Assembly (NCBI GenBank): GCA_026712905.1
Contig: JAPOPM010000211.1
Coordinates: forward strand, 1-52,320
DNA: 52,320 bases
Source of the DNA: Deltaproteobacteria bacterium
GTDB taxonomy: Bacteria > Desulfobacterota > Binatia > UBA9968 > JAJDTQ01
Reading direction: 5' to 3'
Every line of letters starts with the position of its first letter. The stretch's first letter is position 1. Of this stretch, positions 9,479-17,699 are shown piece by piece. The notes under the pieces are model-generated. The model saw only the letters and a list, made by a program, of their open reading frames with translations. It was not told the origin of the DNA and searched no databases. A program made the position numbers and the translations under genes.

Positions 9479-10394
9479 CCGACGAATCCTCACCCCCGCG
9501 CGTGCCGGAACGAGGCGGCTTCGGCGCGCGGTGCCGCCGCAAGGCCCGTTCGAACAGCACCCGGCCGATGCCGCGCGCGCAACACGCCGCGTACTGGGCC
9601 TTGGTCAACACCACCCTTTCGGCCAGCGGATCGCGCCGGCGCAGTTCCGCGCCGAGCCTCCATGCGATGGCGACGATGACCGCGGCCTCCATGGCGAAAC
9701 GCAGGTTGCGCAGGTGCCCCGGCAGCGCGTCCGCGGTTTCCAGGAGGCGGTCCGTGTAGTCGAGGCAGCGGTCCAGCACCCGCCGCAGCGGCGCGCCGGC
9801 CGCCCCATGAGCGAGAGCTTCGACATCCGCGCCCGCCGACGACATCCACTCCCGCGGCAGGTAGACACGGTTCAATGTCCTGTAATCGTCACCGCAGTCC
9901 TGCAGATGGTTGAGCACCTGCAGGGCGTTGCACAGGGCATCGGAGGCCGGGTAAGCCGCGGGCGACTCGCCGTGCAGATCCACCAGGTAGCGGCCCACCG
10001 GCGCCGCCGACAGGTCGCAGTAACCCATGAGATCGTCCCAGTCGTCGTAGCGCAGCTTGACCGCGTCCTGCTTGAACGCCCGGGTCAGGTCCACGCAGTG
10101 CCGGGGCGTCACACCGGTCTCGGCCAAGCTGCGCCGGATCGCGTGCGCCTTGCGGAAAGCCGGGTCCGGCGCACCGGCGCCGGTAACCGCGTCGGCGAAA
10201 CACTCGAGCCGCGCGATCTTGTCGGCGGGCGACAGGGCCGGGTTGTCGGCGATGTCGTCGATGGCACGGGCGTAGGCGTAGAAGATGGCGATATGCGGGC
10301 GCAGGCGCGCCGGCAAGAGCCACGAGCCCACCGGGAAATTCTCATCCGCCGCGGCCTTGCCGGACGGCGTTTCCATGGACACCGACGTATTCAT
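9465..10394 (-). CDS. hpnC: Hydroxysqualene synthase HpnC
   Basis: About 309 residues of the squalene/phytoene synthase family. HpnC converts presqualene diphosphate to hydroxysqualene. The first Asp motif is ARAIDDIADNP and the second region is LNHLQDCGDDYRTLNR, characteristic of HpnC rather than HpnD. The conserved core begins at ENFPVGSWLLPARLRPHI. The start is uncertain: ATG at 10394, 10376 and 10445 are all in frame and none has a good ribosome site; the frame stays open to 10523. 10394 is chosen because it leaves a normal short leader. First gene of the hpnC-D-E-ispH run; no squalene-hopene cyclase gene lies in the window. Confidence 0.9.
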   Translation of the reverse strand: MNTSVSMETPSGKAAADENFPVGSWLLPARLRPHIAIFYAYARAIDDIADNPALSPADKIARLECFADAVTGAGAPDPAFRKAHAIRRSLAETGVTPRHCVDLTRAFKQDAVKLRYDDWDDLMGYCDLSAAPVGRYLVDLHGESPAAYPASDALCNALQVLNHLQDCGDDYRTLNRVYLPREWMSSAGADVEALAHGAAGAPLRRVLDRCLDYTDRLLETADALPGHLRNLRFAMEAAVIVAIAWRLGAELRRRDPLAERVVLTKAQYAACCARGIGRVLFERALRRHRAPKPPRSGTRGGEDSSDAGG

Positions 10395-10762
10395 CGTAAG
10401 GTGCTGATTCCGGCGAACGACCCCTTCGATCCCGTTCACCCTCATGGTGAGGCTACCACGAAACCGCCGTCCCGGACCATACGAAGAAACGAATACCGCG
10501 GTTCCCTCGCCTTCCGGCGTCACGCGACCGAGATTCAGGCCCCATCACGCCCGGAGGCGAAACTTCGCCCTTGCCGAACCGGCATCGACAAGGGGAGGAT
10601 CGAGATCCGCAGCGTCGATCCCGTCGGCCTCCATCAGGTGTTCGCAGAACCTCTGGAAGAAGACATCCTGAGACTGTCTCGCTGGAATATCTGGCGGTTG
10701 CGTCCCTGCAGGTCTCGGGATAATACACTCATGGTTGTCTTGACCCTCGCGGCAAGGCGGCC
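10395..10762. other. Intergenic region between hpnC and glyA-like gene
   Basis: No gene is supported here apart from the possible 5' extension of hpnC to 10523. It should carry divergent promoters. A GATAAT hexamer at 10719-10724, 39 bp before the glyA-like start, is a weak -10 candidate with no good -35. No terminator or clear operator was seen. Confidence 0.4.
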
Positions 10763-12106
10763 ATGCCTGCGTTCCGGTACCGGATGAGATCGCCCATGCA
10801 CGCGAACGACAGTCCCGCCGCCCATGCCCGGCGTTCCCTTGCCGACACCGATCCGGCGGTGGCGGAAGCGCTCGACGGCGAGACGCGCCGCCAGCGCGAA
10901 CAGATCGAGCTCATCGCATCCGAGAACGTCATGAGCCGGGCAGTGCGCGAGGCGCTCGGCCACGAGATCGGGAACAAGACGCTGGAGGGCTATCCTGGAA
11001 ACCGCTTCCACGGCGGCGGCGAGCATGTCGACATTGTCGAGCGCCTCGCCGTCGAGCGCGCAAAGGACCTCTTCGGCGCAGCCTATGCCAACGTTCAGCC
11101 ACACTCCGGCACGCAGGCGAACCAGGCCGTGTTCTTCGTGTTGCTGCGCCCCGGAGACCGTATCCTGAGCCTGGACCTGGCGGCGGGCGGGCATCTCAGC
11201 CACGGCGCCGGAGCCAACCTCTCGGGGCGCTGGTTCGACTCCCATCACTACGGCGTGGACCGGGAGACTGGTCTGCTCGACTACGACGCGATAAAGGCCC
11301 GCGCCCGCGAGGTGCGCCCGGCGCTGCTGATCGCCGGCGGCTCGGCCTATCCGCGGGCGATCGACTTCGAACGCATGGGCCGAATCGCCGAAGCCGTCGA
11401 AGCCCGGCTCTTGGTCGACATGGCCCATATCGCGGGTCTGGTTGCGGCGGGCGTGCACGCCTCGCCCCTGCCGCACGCCGACATCGTGACCTGCACCACG
11501 ACCAAGACCCTGCGCGGCCCCAGGGGCGGCGTCATCCTCGCGCACTCGGACGCGTTCGCCAAGCGCATCCAGTCCGCCGTGTTCCCCGGCGTCCAGGGGA
11601 GCCTCCATTCGAACGTGCTCGCCGCCAAGGCGGTGTGCCTGGGCGAGGCGCTTCGCCCGGAGTTCAGGGACTACGGGCGGCGCGTCGTCGAGAACGCGCG
11701 GACTCTTGCCGCCGCGCTCGCCGACCGCGGCCTCGGTATCGTCGGCGGCGGCACCGACACCCACATGGTGCTGCTCGATCTTGCCTCGGTGGGGCTCCTC
11801 GGAAGCCAAGCGGAGACCGCGCTCGCCAGGGCCGGCATCACCTCCAACCGGAACCCGGTGCCGTTCGACGCGCGCAATCCCTCGAAGTGGACCGGGCTGC
11901 GCCTGGGCGTCGCCGCGGCGACCACGCGGGGTCTCGACGCCGCCGGCATGGCGGTTCTTGGCGCGTGCATCGCGGAACTCATTCACGCCGAATCCCGCGC
12001 CGATCCCGGACCGGCCCTTGCGCGGGCGGGACCCGCGGTCGCGCGGCTCGCACGGGAGCTTGACGGGTTCGAAGACACACCCGCGCGCGAAGGCCCGGCC
12101 GAGTAG
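10763..12106 (+). CDS. Serine hydroxymethyltransferase-family enzyme (divergent GlyA paralog)
   Basis: A 447-residue fold-type I PLP enzyme of the SHMT family, full length. Hallmarks are QREQIELIASENV near residue 46, GNKTLEGYPGNRFHGG near 70, VDMAHIAGLVAAGVH near 215 and the PLP-lysine loop TKTLRGPRGG with Lys248. The residue before this lysine, His in standard GlyA (THK), is Thr here, and the substrate region has NLSGRWF, a pattern I associate with 2-methylserine-type hydroxymethyltransferases. It may therefore be a paralog with altered substrate rather than the housekeeping glyA. Starts at 10784 and 10796 are also possible; conservation begins only at LADTDPAVAEAL. Confidence 0.85.
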   Translation: MPAFRYRMRSPMHANDSPAAHARRSLADTDPAVAEALDGETRRQREQIELIASENVMSRAVREALGHEIGNKTLEGYPGNRFHGGGEHVDIVERLAVERAKDLFGAAYANVQPHSGTQANQAVFFVLLRPGDRILSLDLAAGGHLSHGAGANLSGRWFDSHHYGVDRETGLLDYDAIKARAREVRPALLIAGGSAYPRAIDFERMGRIAEAVEARLLVDMAHIAGLVAAGVHASPLPHADIVTCTTTKTLRGPRGGVILAHSDAFAKRIQSAVFPGVQGSLHSNVLAAKAVCLGEALRPEFRDYGRRVVENARTLAAALADRGLGIVGGGTDTHMVLLDLASVGLLGSQAETALARAGITSNRNPVPFDARNPSKWTGLRLGVAAATTRGLDAAGMAVLGACIAELIHAESRADPGPALARAGPAVARLARELDGFEDTPAREGPAE

Positions 12107-12247
12107 GGTCGGCCCCTGCCGGAACTCTGAAAGCTGCCCCTGTCCCAGCCGGTGTCGGGGCCCGGCGGGCATCGCGATGCCATCGCTGGGGCGGCGATGG
12201 ATTGCCGCCGCGAGGGCCTCGCGGTCATCCCTGTCCGGACCGGCGAC

Positions 12248-12350
12248 TCAGTCGTTCTCGCCGGGCCGGGCCATGCGGTAGCCGACGCCGCGCTCGTTGA
12301 CGATGTAGGCGGGGCGCGCCGCGTCGTCGCCGAACGTGCGCAGCTCTTGG
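12248..12350 (-). pseudogene. 3' remnant of an OmpR-type response-regulator domain
   Basis: About 34 codons ending in TGA at 12248-12250. Translation gives a degenerate copy of the last part of a winged-helix DNA-binding domain: SGDQELRTFGDDAARPAYI followed by NERGVGYRMARP. It is nearly the same as the C-termini of the two kinase-regulator fusions at 26.7 and 28.8 kb, with a short internal deletion (the VKKLRRK region is missing) and no start of its own. It lies directly beside the broken end of the integrase remnant, so it is a recombination scar rather than a gene. Confidence 0.75.
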
Positions 12351-12367
12351 TCACCACTGGGACATAG

Positions 12368-13044
12368 TCCGAGGCGGCGAGCGCGTCGCCAGCGCCCGAC
12401 CGAGCCGGTAGAGTTCCTCGGGGGTCAGGAACCGCTCGTGGTGCTTCTCGACCTTGTAGCGGCGTACGAAACGGCACGGGTTCTTGCCCGAAGGACGCCA
12501 TCCCCACGCATCGGCCAGGTTGAACATCTTGACAAGGATTTCCACGGCCCGGTTCGCCACCGTGGGCATGTCCCTCAGACCGTCCTGAAACGCCATGATG
12601 TGCTTGCGCTCGACCTCTGAAACCAGAAGCTTTCCCAGCGTCGGCACGATGTGCTTGCGGAGCATGAGACCGTAGTGGGACACGGTCAAGGGCTTGCAGT
12701 GCATGGCCACGTACTCGCGCTGGTAGCGTTCGGCCAGGTCTGCGACCGTCGGGGGCGGCGGAAGGTTCCGCCAAGGGTGCAGACTCGCCCGCCTTGATGC
12801 GGCCAATGATCCGGGCGGCTTCCTTGCGGGCCTGGTCGGCGGAAAGCTCGCCGTGGCGGCCCACGGTGACGCGCTTGGAGCGGCCGAAGACACGCGTCTG
12901 CACGACGTAGACCTTGGCGCCCGAGGGATGGACCCGGATGCCGAATCCGGGAAGGTCACGGTCCCAGAACACGGTGTCCTTGTCATCGACCGACAGACGG
13001 TCGATAATGCGTTTCGAGAGGCTAAGGTACTCGGTTTTGGCCAT
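12368..13044 (-). pseudogene. Tyrosine integrase remnant, frameshifted and truncated
   Basis: The first about 95 codons, from ATG 13044 with AGGAGG 7 nt upstream, encode the DUF4102 arm-binding domain of P4/prophage-type integrases (IIDRLSVDDKDTVFWDRDLP, then GFGIRVHPSGAKVYVVQ). A one-base frameshift near 12751-12780, in a run of G/C residues, moves the coding into another frame, which continues as the core-binding domain (PTVADLAERYQREYV, MLRKHIVPTLGKLLVSEV, FLTPEELYRLGRAL). The similarity then stops, so the catalytic domain with its Arg/His/Tyr residues is absent. It abuts the response-regulator remnant. This is the residue of an integrated element; non-functional. Confidence 0.85.
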
Positions 13045-13130
13045 GTCACTACCTCCTGAGACGAGGAGCCTACGGGCCGGATCGGAAGTGCCCACTAAGC
13101 CGCATCCGGGCGGATCGGTAGGGAGCCGGC

Positions 13131-14048
13131 ATGGAAGATAAATCCAACGATGTCTTTCGCGTGACCCTTCTGGGCACCGGGGCGCCGCCGCCCGTGCTCC
13201 ACCGCTTCGGGCCGAGCACGCTCGTGGAGGCAGGGGGCGAGAAGTTCCTGTTCGACGCGGGGCGCGGCGCGTTGCAACGGCTGCACCAACTCGGGATTCC
13301 CTTCGGCGACATCACGGGCATGTTCCTGACCCATCATCACTCGGACCACGTGGTGGGTTTCACCGATCTATGGCTCACCGGCTGGATCGGACGGCCCTGG
13401 GGCCGGCGCACCGTGCCGCTCAAGGTGTGGGGACCCGAGGGCACGAACCAGATGGCCGAACACCTGCCCCTGGCGTTCGCCACCGACATCCGCGTGCGCA
13501 GCCACAGCTACAACGCCGACGGCGTGAAGCTCGAATCCACCGAGATCGAAGAGGGCGTGGTCTTCGAGTCGGGCGGCGTCCGCGTCACCGCTTTCAGGGT
13601 CGATCACGGCGGCGAGCAGCTCGACGCCTTCGGCTACCGCATCGACTGCAACAGCCGCTCCGCGGTGCTGTCCGGCGACACCACCTTCAACGAGAACCTC
13701 ATGGCCCACTCGCAGGACGTGGACCTGTTGGTCCACGAGGTCACCCACGGCATGGGCGAGGGCCTGGAGCGCTCCAACCTGGAACGCATCCGCCGCAACC
13801 ACACGACGCCGGAAGACGCCGGCAAGGTGTTCACGCGCACCCGCCCCCGGCTCGCCGTCTACAACCACATCCTCCTCTTCGGCGAAGCCACCGACGCCGA
13901 CCTGATCCCGGCCACCCGCACCGCCTACAGCGGGCCGCTGGTACTGGGCGAAGACCTGATGCGGTTCGACATCGGCGACGAGGTGCGCTGCAGCGGGTTC
14001 CCTTCTTCATCAGATACAAACACGGCGTCGACCAGCCCGCCCGCGTGA
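13131..14048 (+). CDS. MBL-fold metallohydrolase (RNase Z / arylsulfatase-like)
   Basis: A 305-residue metallo-beta-lactamase-fold protein. The zinc motif THHHSDH lies near residues 66-72, and other ligands are plausible at VDHGGEQ, LSGDTTFNE and the late YNH. The opening VTLLGTGAPPP and the overall length match the ribonuclease Z-like branch that also contains arylsulfatase and phosphodiesterase homologs. Activity on tRNA cannot be claimed: the RNase Z exosite arm is not evident. ATG at 13131 follows GGTAGGGAG. It stands alone between the integrase remnant and the modification genes. Confidence 0.82.
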   Translation: MEDKSNDVFRVTLLGTGAPPPVLHRFGPSTLVEAGGEKFLFDAGRGALQRLHQLGIPFGDITGMFLTHHHSDHVVGFTDLWLTGWIGRPWGRRTVPLKVWGPEGTNQMAEHLPLAFATDIRVRSHSYNADGVKLESTEIEEGVVFESGGVRVTAFRVDHGGEQLDAFGYRIDCNSRSAVLSGDTTFNENLMAHSQDVDLLVHEVTHGMGEGLERSNLERIRRNHTTPEDAGKVFTRTRPRLAVYNHILLFGEATDADLIPATRTAYSGPLVLGEDLMRFDIGDEVRCSGFPSSSDTNTASTSPPA

Positions 14049-14194
14049 ACCCAACCTCTAACCAACACTTCCCGTGAGATACGTGGAGGGATCGACTTCC
14101 TGCTGACAAGAACTCTCGTACAGCGCCCCCATGCTCAGGCCGTTGCCTTTGCCGTGAGATCAGGTAGGATATTCTGGTCGCCAGGAGAGGCCTA

Positions 14195-15205
14195 ATGTCC
14201 CCCCAAGACCATCTCGACGCCTTTATTCCCGATGCACTTCGTATCCTGAAGGATCCTGCACGGGACCTCCCGCGGCTTGCGAAAGACTCCGCCTCCATGA
14301 CGGCGCTCGAAGCCGCGATGCGCCGTGTCCCCACGCGCCACGAGCTATTGTTGGGCGACGCCCGCGCCGCCGATTTTCCGGCCGAATCGGTCCATTTGGT
14401 AGTGACGTCGCCGCCTTACTGGACGCTCAAGGAATACCGCCGCACCGCGGGCCAATTGGGTTGGATCGAGGACTATGACGAATTTCTCGACCAACTGGAC
14501 GCAGTTTGGCGTATCTGCCACCGGGCGTTGATTCCCGGTGGACGTCTCGTCTGCGTCGTGGGCGATGTGTGTCTCTCCAGACGCAAGAACTCCGGGCGGC
14601 ATACGGTGGTGCCCCTGCACGCCTCCATACAAGAGCGCTGTCGCAGACTCGGATTCGACAATCTGGCGCCTATAATCTGGAGCAAGATCGCCAACGCAGC
14701 CTACGAGGTCGATCGGGGCGGGGGCGGATTTCTGGGAAAGCCCTACGAGCCCAACGCGGTCCTCAAGAACGACGTCGAGTTCATCCTCATGCAGAGGAAG
14801 CCCGGGGGCTATCGCAAACCTTCGACAGCGGCGAGGATCCTGAGTCTGCTTCCCAAGGATTACTTCCAGAAGCTCTTCCGTCAGGTCTGGACCGATGTTC
14901 AAGGCACCTCGACACGGACCCACCCGGCACCCTACCCGGTGGAGCTGGCCGAGCGGTTGATCCGCATGTTCAGCTTTGTAGGGGATACAGTGCTCGATCC
15001 GTTTACAGGAACAGCCTCGACCCAGATTGCGGCCGCCGGTTGCGGCCGGAACAGCATAGGTATCGAAATCGATCCTGTATACATGAAGGCTGCTCTGAGC
15101 CGGCTCCGGAATCAGACCAGTGACCTGTTGAAGGACGTAAGGGTTACGTCCGGCGAAATCCCCACCGAAGCCGTCCCGTCAAGGAAGAAAGCCGTGATGG
15201 GATAA
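14195..15205 (+). CDS. DNA methyltransferase (N4-cytosine/N6-adenine, beta-class order)
   Basis: A 336-residue site-specific DNA methylase. The catalytic motif TSPPYW lies at residues 71-76 and precedes the SAM-binding motif DPFTGTAS (about 268-275), the order of beta-class enzymes. SPPYW is common in N4-cytosine enzymes, but N6-adenine methylation is not excluded. The GKPYEPNAVLKNDVEFILM stretch is shared by many restriction-system methylases. ATG 14195 has AGGAGAGG upstream. The ORF has visibly lower GC than the flanks and is followed after 35 nt by a probable endonuclease, so a type II restriction-modification pair is likely. Confidence 0.88.
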   Translation: MSPQDHLDAFIPDALRILKDPARDLPRLAKDSASMTALEAAMRRVPTRHELLLGDARAADFPAESVHLVVTSPPYWTLKEYRRTAGQLGWIEDYDEFLDQLDAVWRICHRALIPGGRLVCVVGDVCLSRRKNSGRHTVVPLHASIQERCRRLGFDNLAPIIWSKIANAAYEVDRGGGGFLGKPYEPNAVLKNDVEFILMQRKPGGYRKPSTAARILSLLPKDYFQKLFRQVWTDVQGTSTRTHPAPYPVELAERLIRMFSFVGDTVLDPFTGTASTQIAAAGCGRNSIGIEIDPVYMKAALSRLRNQTSDLLKDVRVTSGEIPTEAVPSRKKAVMG

Positions 15206-15240
15206 CACTGCCCTGCCACCTGCCAAGACGAACCGCGAGC

Positions 15241-15840
15241 ATGATCTCCCTCGACGAGGCGGTCCAGGACCTTTACCGTATTGCGGTTGTCGAAGGCAGG
15301 ACCACGTCCACCCTCCGGCTCCAAACGCTCGCCGACTATTGCGTTCAGGAACTCGAACGCCGCGGTTTGAAAGATGTCGAGAAGGAAGTGGCTATACCCG
15401 GTGCGGGAAGAGAAAAGCAATGGGATGTCGCGTGGGAGTACGACGGGAAGTTTCGCCTCGGCATTTCCCTGAAATCCATCCTCAAAAACATTCCCGGGAC
15501 GGTTCCGAACAGGGTCGACGATCTGATTGGAGAAGCGGCGAACGCGCAACTTCATTCTCCCGAAATAGCCATCGGCTATGTCATGGTCTTCGATATTGGA
15601 CAGGACACGGTATCCACCAAACATCACGCGAAGTGGTCCGACATCATTTTCGACCGGCTGACATCCCTGTCCGGCAGGAGACCGCCGTCCTGGACTACCG
15701 GGACCATCGAAGATTTCGTACTCGTCAAGGTCAACTTCGGTTCATCGCCGGCAATCGTTGGGACCTCACGCCCGTTCGGGGACTTCTTTGACACACTGGT
15801 GACGCAAGTCGCTCACCGAAACCCGAATGCGATCCGCTAG
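15241..15840 (+). CDS. Probable type II restriction endonuclease, PD-(D/E)XK-like
   Basis: A 199-residue protein that I cannot match to a named enzyme. A nuclease-like motif is visible: Asp62 in QWDVAWEYDG, then a beta strand with ISLKS where Lys78 would be the catalytic lysine (D-X15-S-X-K), as in PD-(D/E)XK folds. The segment NRVDDLIGEAANAQ follows. Its place 35 nt after a DNA methylase on the same strand, with similarly lower GC, strongly suggests the cognate endonuclease. The TAG stop (15838-15840) falls inside the end of a MITE, so the natural C-terminus may have been altered by that insertion. Confidence 0.6.
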   Translation: MISLDEAVQDLYRIAVVEGRTTSTLRLQTLADYCVQELERRGLKDVEKEVAIPGAGREKQWDVAWEYDGKFRLGISLKSILKNIPGTVPNRVDDLIGEAANAQLHSPEIAIGYVMVFDIGQDTVSTKHHAKWSDIIFDRLTSLSGRRPPSWTTGTIEDFVLVKVNFGSSPAIVGTSRPFGDFFDTLVTQVAHRNPNAIR

Positions 15841-16001
15841 TGTGGTGTCTCACAAATACGCTTATGAATCTGCGAGGGCATTTTGGTCGTCGGCAAGGCG
15901 CGATGACGAGCAGTGGCGGGTACCACGCGAGGAAGAGCAACGCAGCCGACGGCCAAAAGGACCCGCAGATTCATAAGCGTATTTGTGAGACACCACACTA
16001 G
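15837..16001. mobile_element. MITE with 38-bp perfect terminal inverted repeats
   Basis: Left arm 15837-15874 and right arm 15964-16001 are perfect 38-bp inverted copies beginning CTAGTGTGGTGTCTCACAAA. Further inward, the arms continue to pair imperfectly (TTTGGTCGTCGGC against GCCGACGGCCAAAA). The element is 165 bp and has no coding capacity. The outer TA at each end fits a TA target duplication, as made by IS630/Tc1-mariner transposases, so it is probably a non-autonomous IS630-type element. It lies exactly between the probable endonuclease stop and the next gene. Confidence 0.85.
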
Positions 16002-16023
16002 CCCGCCCCGGAAGGAGAAGGAC

Positions 16024-17001
16024 TTGGCCGACAAACCATCAACGAACGATCCCGGTCTCACCCCCCTCACCGTGGCCAGCAACGACTACCCGTTCTTCGG
16101 CGCGCTCACGAGCGGGCGCCACCAAGCGTACGGGCTGGACATTCGCTGGCACTACGTGGACCCGCCGAACAAGCTGTTCCGGCGGGTGCTGAAGTCGCCG
16201 CGCTACGACGTCACCGAGCTTTCGCTGTCGAGTTACACGATGATGCGGGAGCAGGGCTGGCGCGCCTACAAGGCGTTGCCGATCTTCACCTCCCGGCGCT
16301 TCCGCCACTCGGCGCTGTTCGTGCGCCGGGGCAGCAGGCTGGTGAGCGGAGAGCAGCTCAAGGGCAAGCGCGTGGGGGTGCCGGACTATCACATGACCGC
16401 GGCGGTGTGGATTCGCGGCATCCTGCAGGACGACTACGGCGTCAAGCCGGAGGACATCCACTGGGTCACCGGACGGGTGGAGCGGGTCAGGCTGCCCCGG
16501 GAACTCGCCGGCAAGGTGGAGAACGCGGGCGGGGAAGCGCGGCTCTTCGACTGGCTCCTGGAGAAGAAGCTCGACGCGGTGATCTACGCGCACCTGACCA
16601 GGCCGCCGGTGCCCGACGGCGCCGTGCGCTGCCTCTTTCCCGACGCCGTGGAGCGGGAGCGGAAATACTACCGCAAGCACGGCGTCATCCCGCTCATGCA
16701 CCTGATGGCCCTCGGGGAGAAGCACCTGGAGAAGGGGCCCGGGATCGCGCGCAAGGTGGAGCGGGTGCTCAGGAAGGAGAAGGAAGCCTTCTTCAAGCGG
16801 CTCGAGAGAGTGAGCACGGCCGGGGTGCTGCCGTGGTTCTCCGAGTACGTGGACGGCACCGCGGAGGTTCTCGGCCCCGATCCCTGGCCCCACGGCCTCG
16901 ACGCCAACCGCAAGGGGTTGGAGAAGTTCCTGGACTACTCCATGGCCCAGGGGCTGATCTCGCGCCGGCCCGACCTGCGCGAGCTTTTCATCGACGTCTG
17001 A
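16024..17001 (+). CDS. 4,5-dihydroxyphthalate decarboxylase / binding-protein-fold protein
   Basis: A 325-residue protein resembling the Pht5-like 4,5-dihydroxyphthalate decarboxylase family, which shares the periplasmic type II binding-protein fold. Visible features are LTVASNDYPFFGAL near the N-terminus, the domain-closing segment LKGKRVGVPDYHMTAAVWIRG, and the C-terminal HGLDANRKGLEKFLDYSMAQGL. No signal peptide is seen, which favours a cytoplasmic enzyme over a transport receptor. TTG at 16024 is chosen because AAGGAG lies about 8 nt upstream; farther upstream the frame runs through the MITE. It converges on dioxygenase genes, suggesting aromatic-acid degradation, but the substrate is inferred. 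Confidence 0.72.
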   Translation: MADKPSTNDPGLTPLTVASNDYPFFGALTSGRHQAYGLDIRWHYVDPPNKLFRRVLKSPRYDVTELSLSSYTMMREQGWRAYKALPIFTSRRFRHSALFVRRGSRLVSGEQLKGKRVGVPDYHMTAAVWIRGILQDDYGVKPEDIHWVTGRVERVRLPRELAGKVENAGGEARLFDWLLEKKLDAVIYAHLTRPPVPDGAVRCLFPDAVERERKYYRKHGVIPLMHLMALGEKHLEKGPGIARKVERVLRKEKEAFFKRLERVSTAGVLPWFSEYVDGTAEVLGPDPWPHGLDANRKGLEKFLDYSMAQGLISRRPDLRELFIDV

Positions 17002-17051
17002 CCTAGTGTCGTGCCCTGCCCGTTCCCGTGGATGGGCCGGCGGTCAGCTCC

Positions 17052-17699
17052 TCACAGCACGAACGGCATGGTGGCGGCCAGCAGCACGCTCTGGTCCAGC
17101 AGCATGACGCGCTTGCGGATCCTCCACCGGCCGTCCACCTTGCACAGCACGTCCTCGCGCTTGCCGGCGAAGACGTCGGTGCTGTCCTCGAGCTTGTTGC
17201 GGTAGATCAGCACGCGGTACTTGACGCCGACCTCCTCGGGGTCTTCCAGGCTCGGGGTGGCGCGGATGCCGTGGACGTTGGTGATCAGCCGGGAGACCCG
17301 CGGCGCGGGCTCCTCCACCCAGTGCACTCCGGTGGCGATCTGCTTGATGCGCAGCCGCAGGGTGCTCTTGCCCTCGTCGAACCAGTTCATGTCCCGGCCC
17401 TGGCGGGTGTTCTCCGTGTCCCAGTGGCCGAACTGGACGTTCCGGCGCATGGGCGCCCAGTAGGAGACATCCTCGGTCAGGAGGTCGAGCCACTCCTCGT
17501 AGCGGCGCTCGTCCAGCAGGTCCGCCTCGGCGCACAGGAACTCGTGTACCTCCTGAGCAAGCAGCAGGTAGGCGAGGCCTTTCCCGGCACGGTCCGCGGC
17601 CGGAGTTCCGCCGTCCGGCGACGCATTGCCCGGCGGCGTCGCCGGCGGCAACCCGCGCGGAGCCGTCTCTCCCGCCGATTTGATCCTACGGCCGGTCAT
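17052..17699 (-). CDS. Aromatic-ring-hydroxylating dioxygenase, beta subunit
   Basis: A 215-residue small subunit of the SnoaL/NTF2-like fold (ring_hydroxyl_B). Family features include EVHEFLCAEADLLDERRYEEWLDLL near residue 50, the Tyr-Trp-Ala-Pro motif DVSYWAPMRRN, and the end RIRKRVMLLDQSVLLA. The beta subunit is structural in the alpha3beta3 oxygenase. Its start overlaps the end of the alpha gene by 14 nt, so the two are co-translated. The first about 40 residues are low-complexity; a later start is possible. Confidence 0.9.
   Translation of the reverse strand: MTGRRIKSAGETAPRGLPPATPPGNASPDGGTPAADRAGKGLAYLLLAQEVHEFLCAEADLLDERRYEEWLDLLTEDVSYWAPMRRNVQFGHWDTENTRQGRDMNWFDEGKSTLRLRIKQIATGVHWVEEPAPRVSRLITNVHGIRATPSLEDPEEVGVKYRVLIYRNKLEDSTDVFAGKREDVLCKVDGRWRIRKRVMLLDQSVLLAATMPFVL

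Noticed and set aside
7157..9679. Long plus-strand open frame across hpnE and hpnD
   Set aside because: Antisense to two well-recognised genes; no domain or start signal.
12152..12620. Possible small genes on the plus strand opposite the integrase remnant
   Set aside because: Frames are antisense shadows of the integrase and regulator remnants, with no motif.
17003..17014. CTAGTGTCGTG resembling the MITE end
   Set aside because: Only about 10 of 11 bases match and similarity does not continue.
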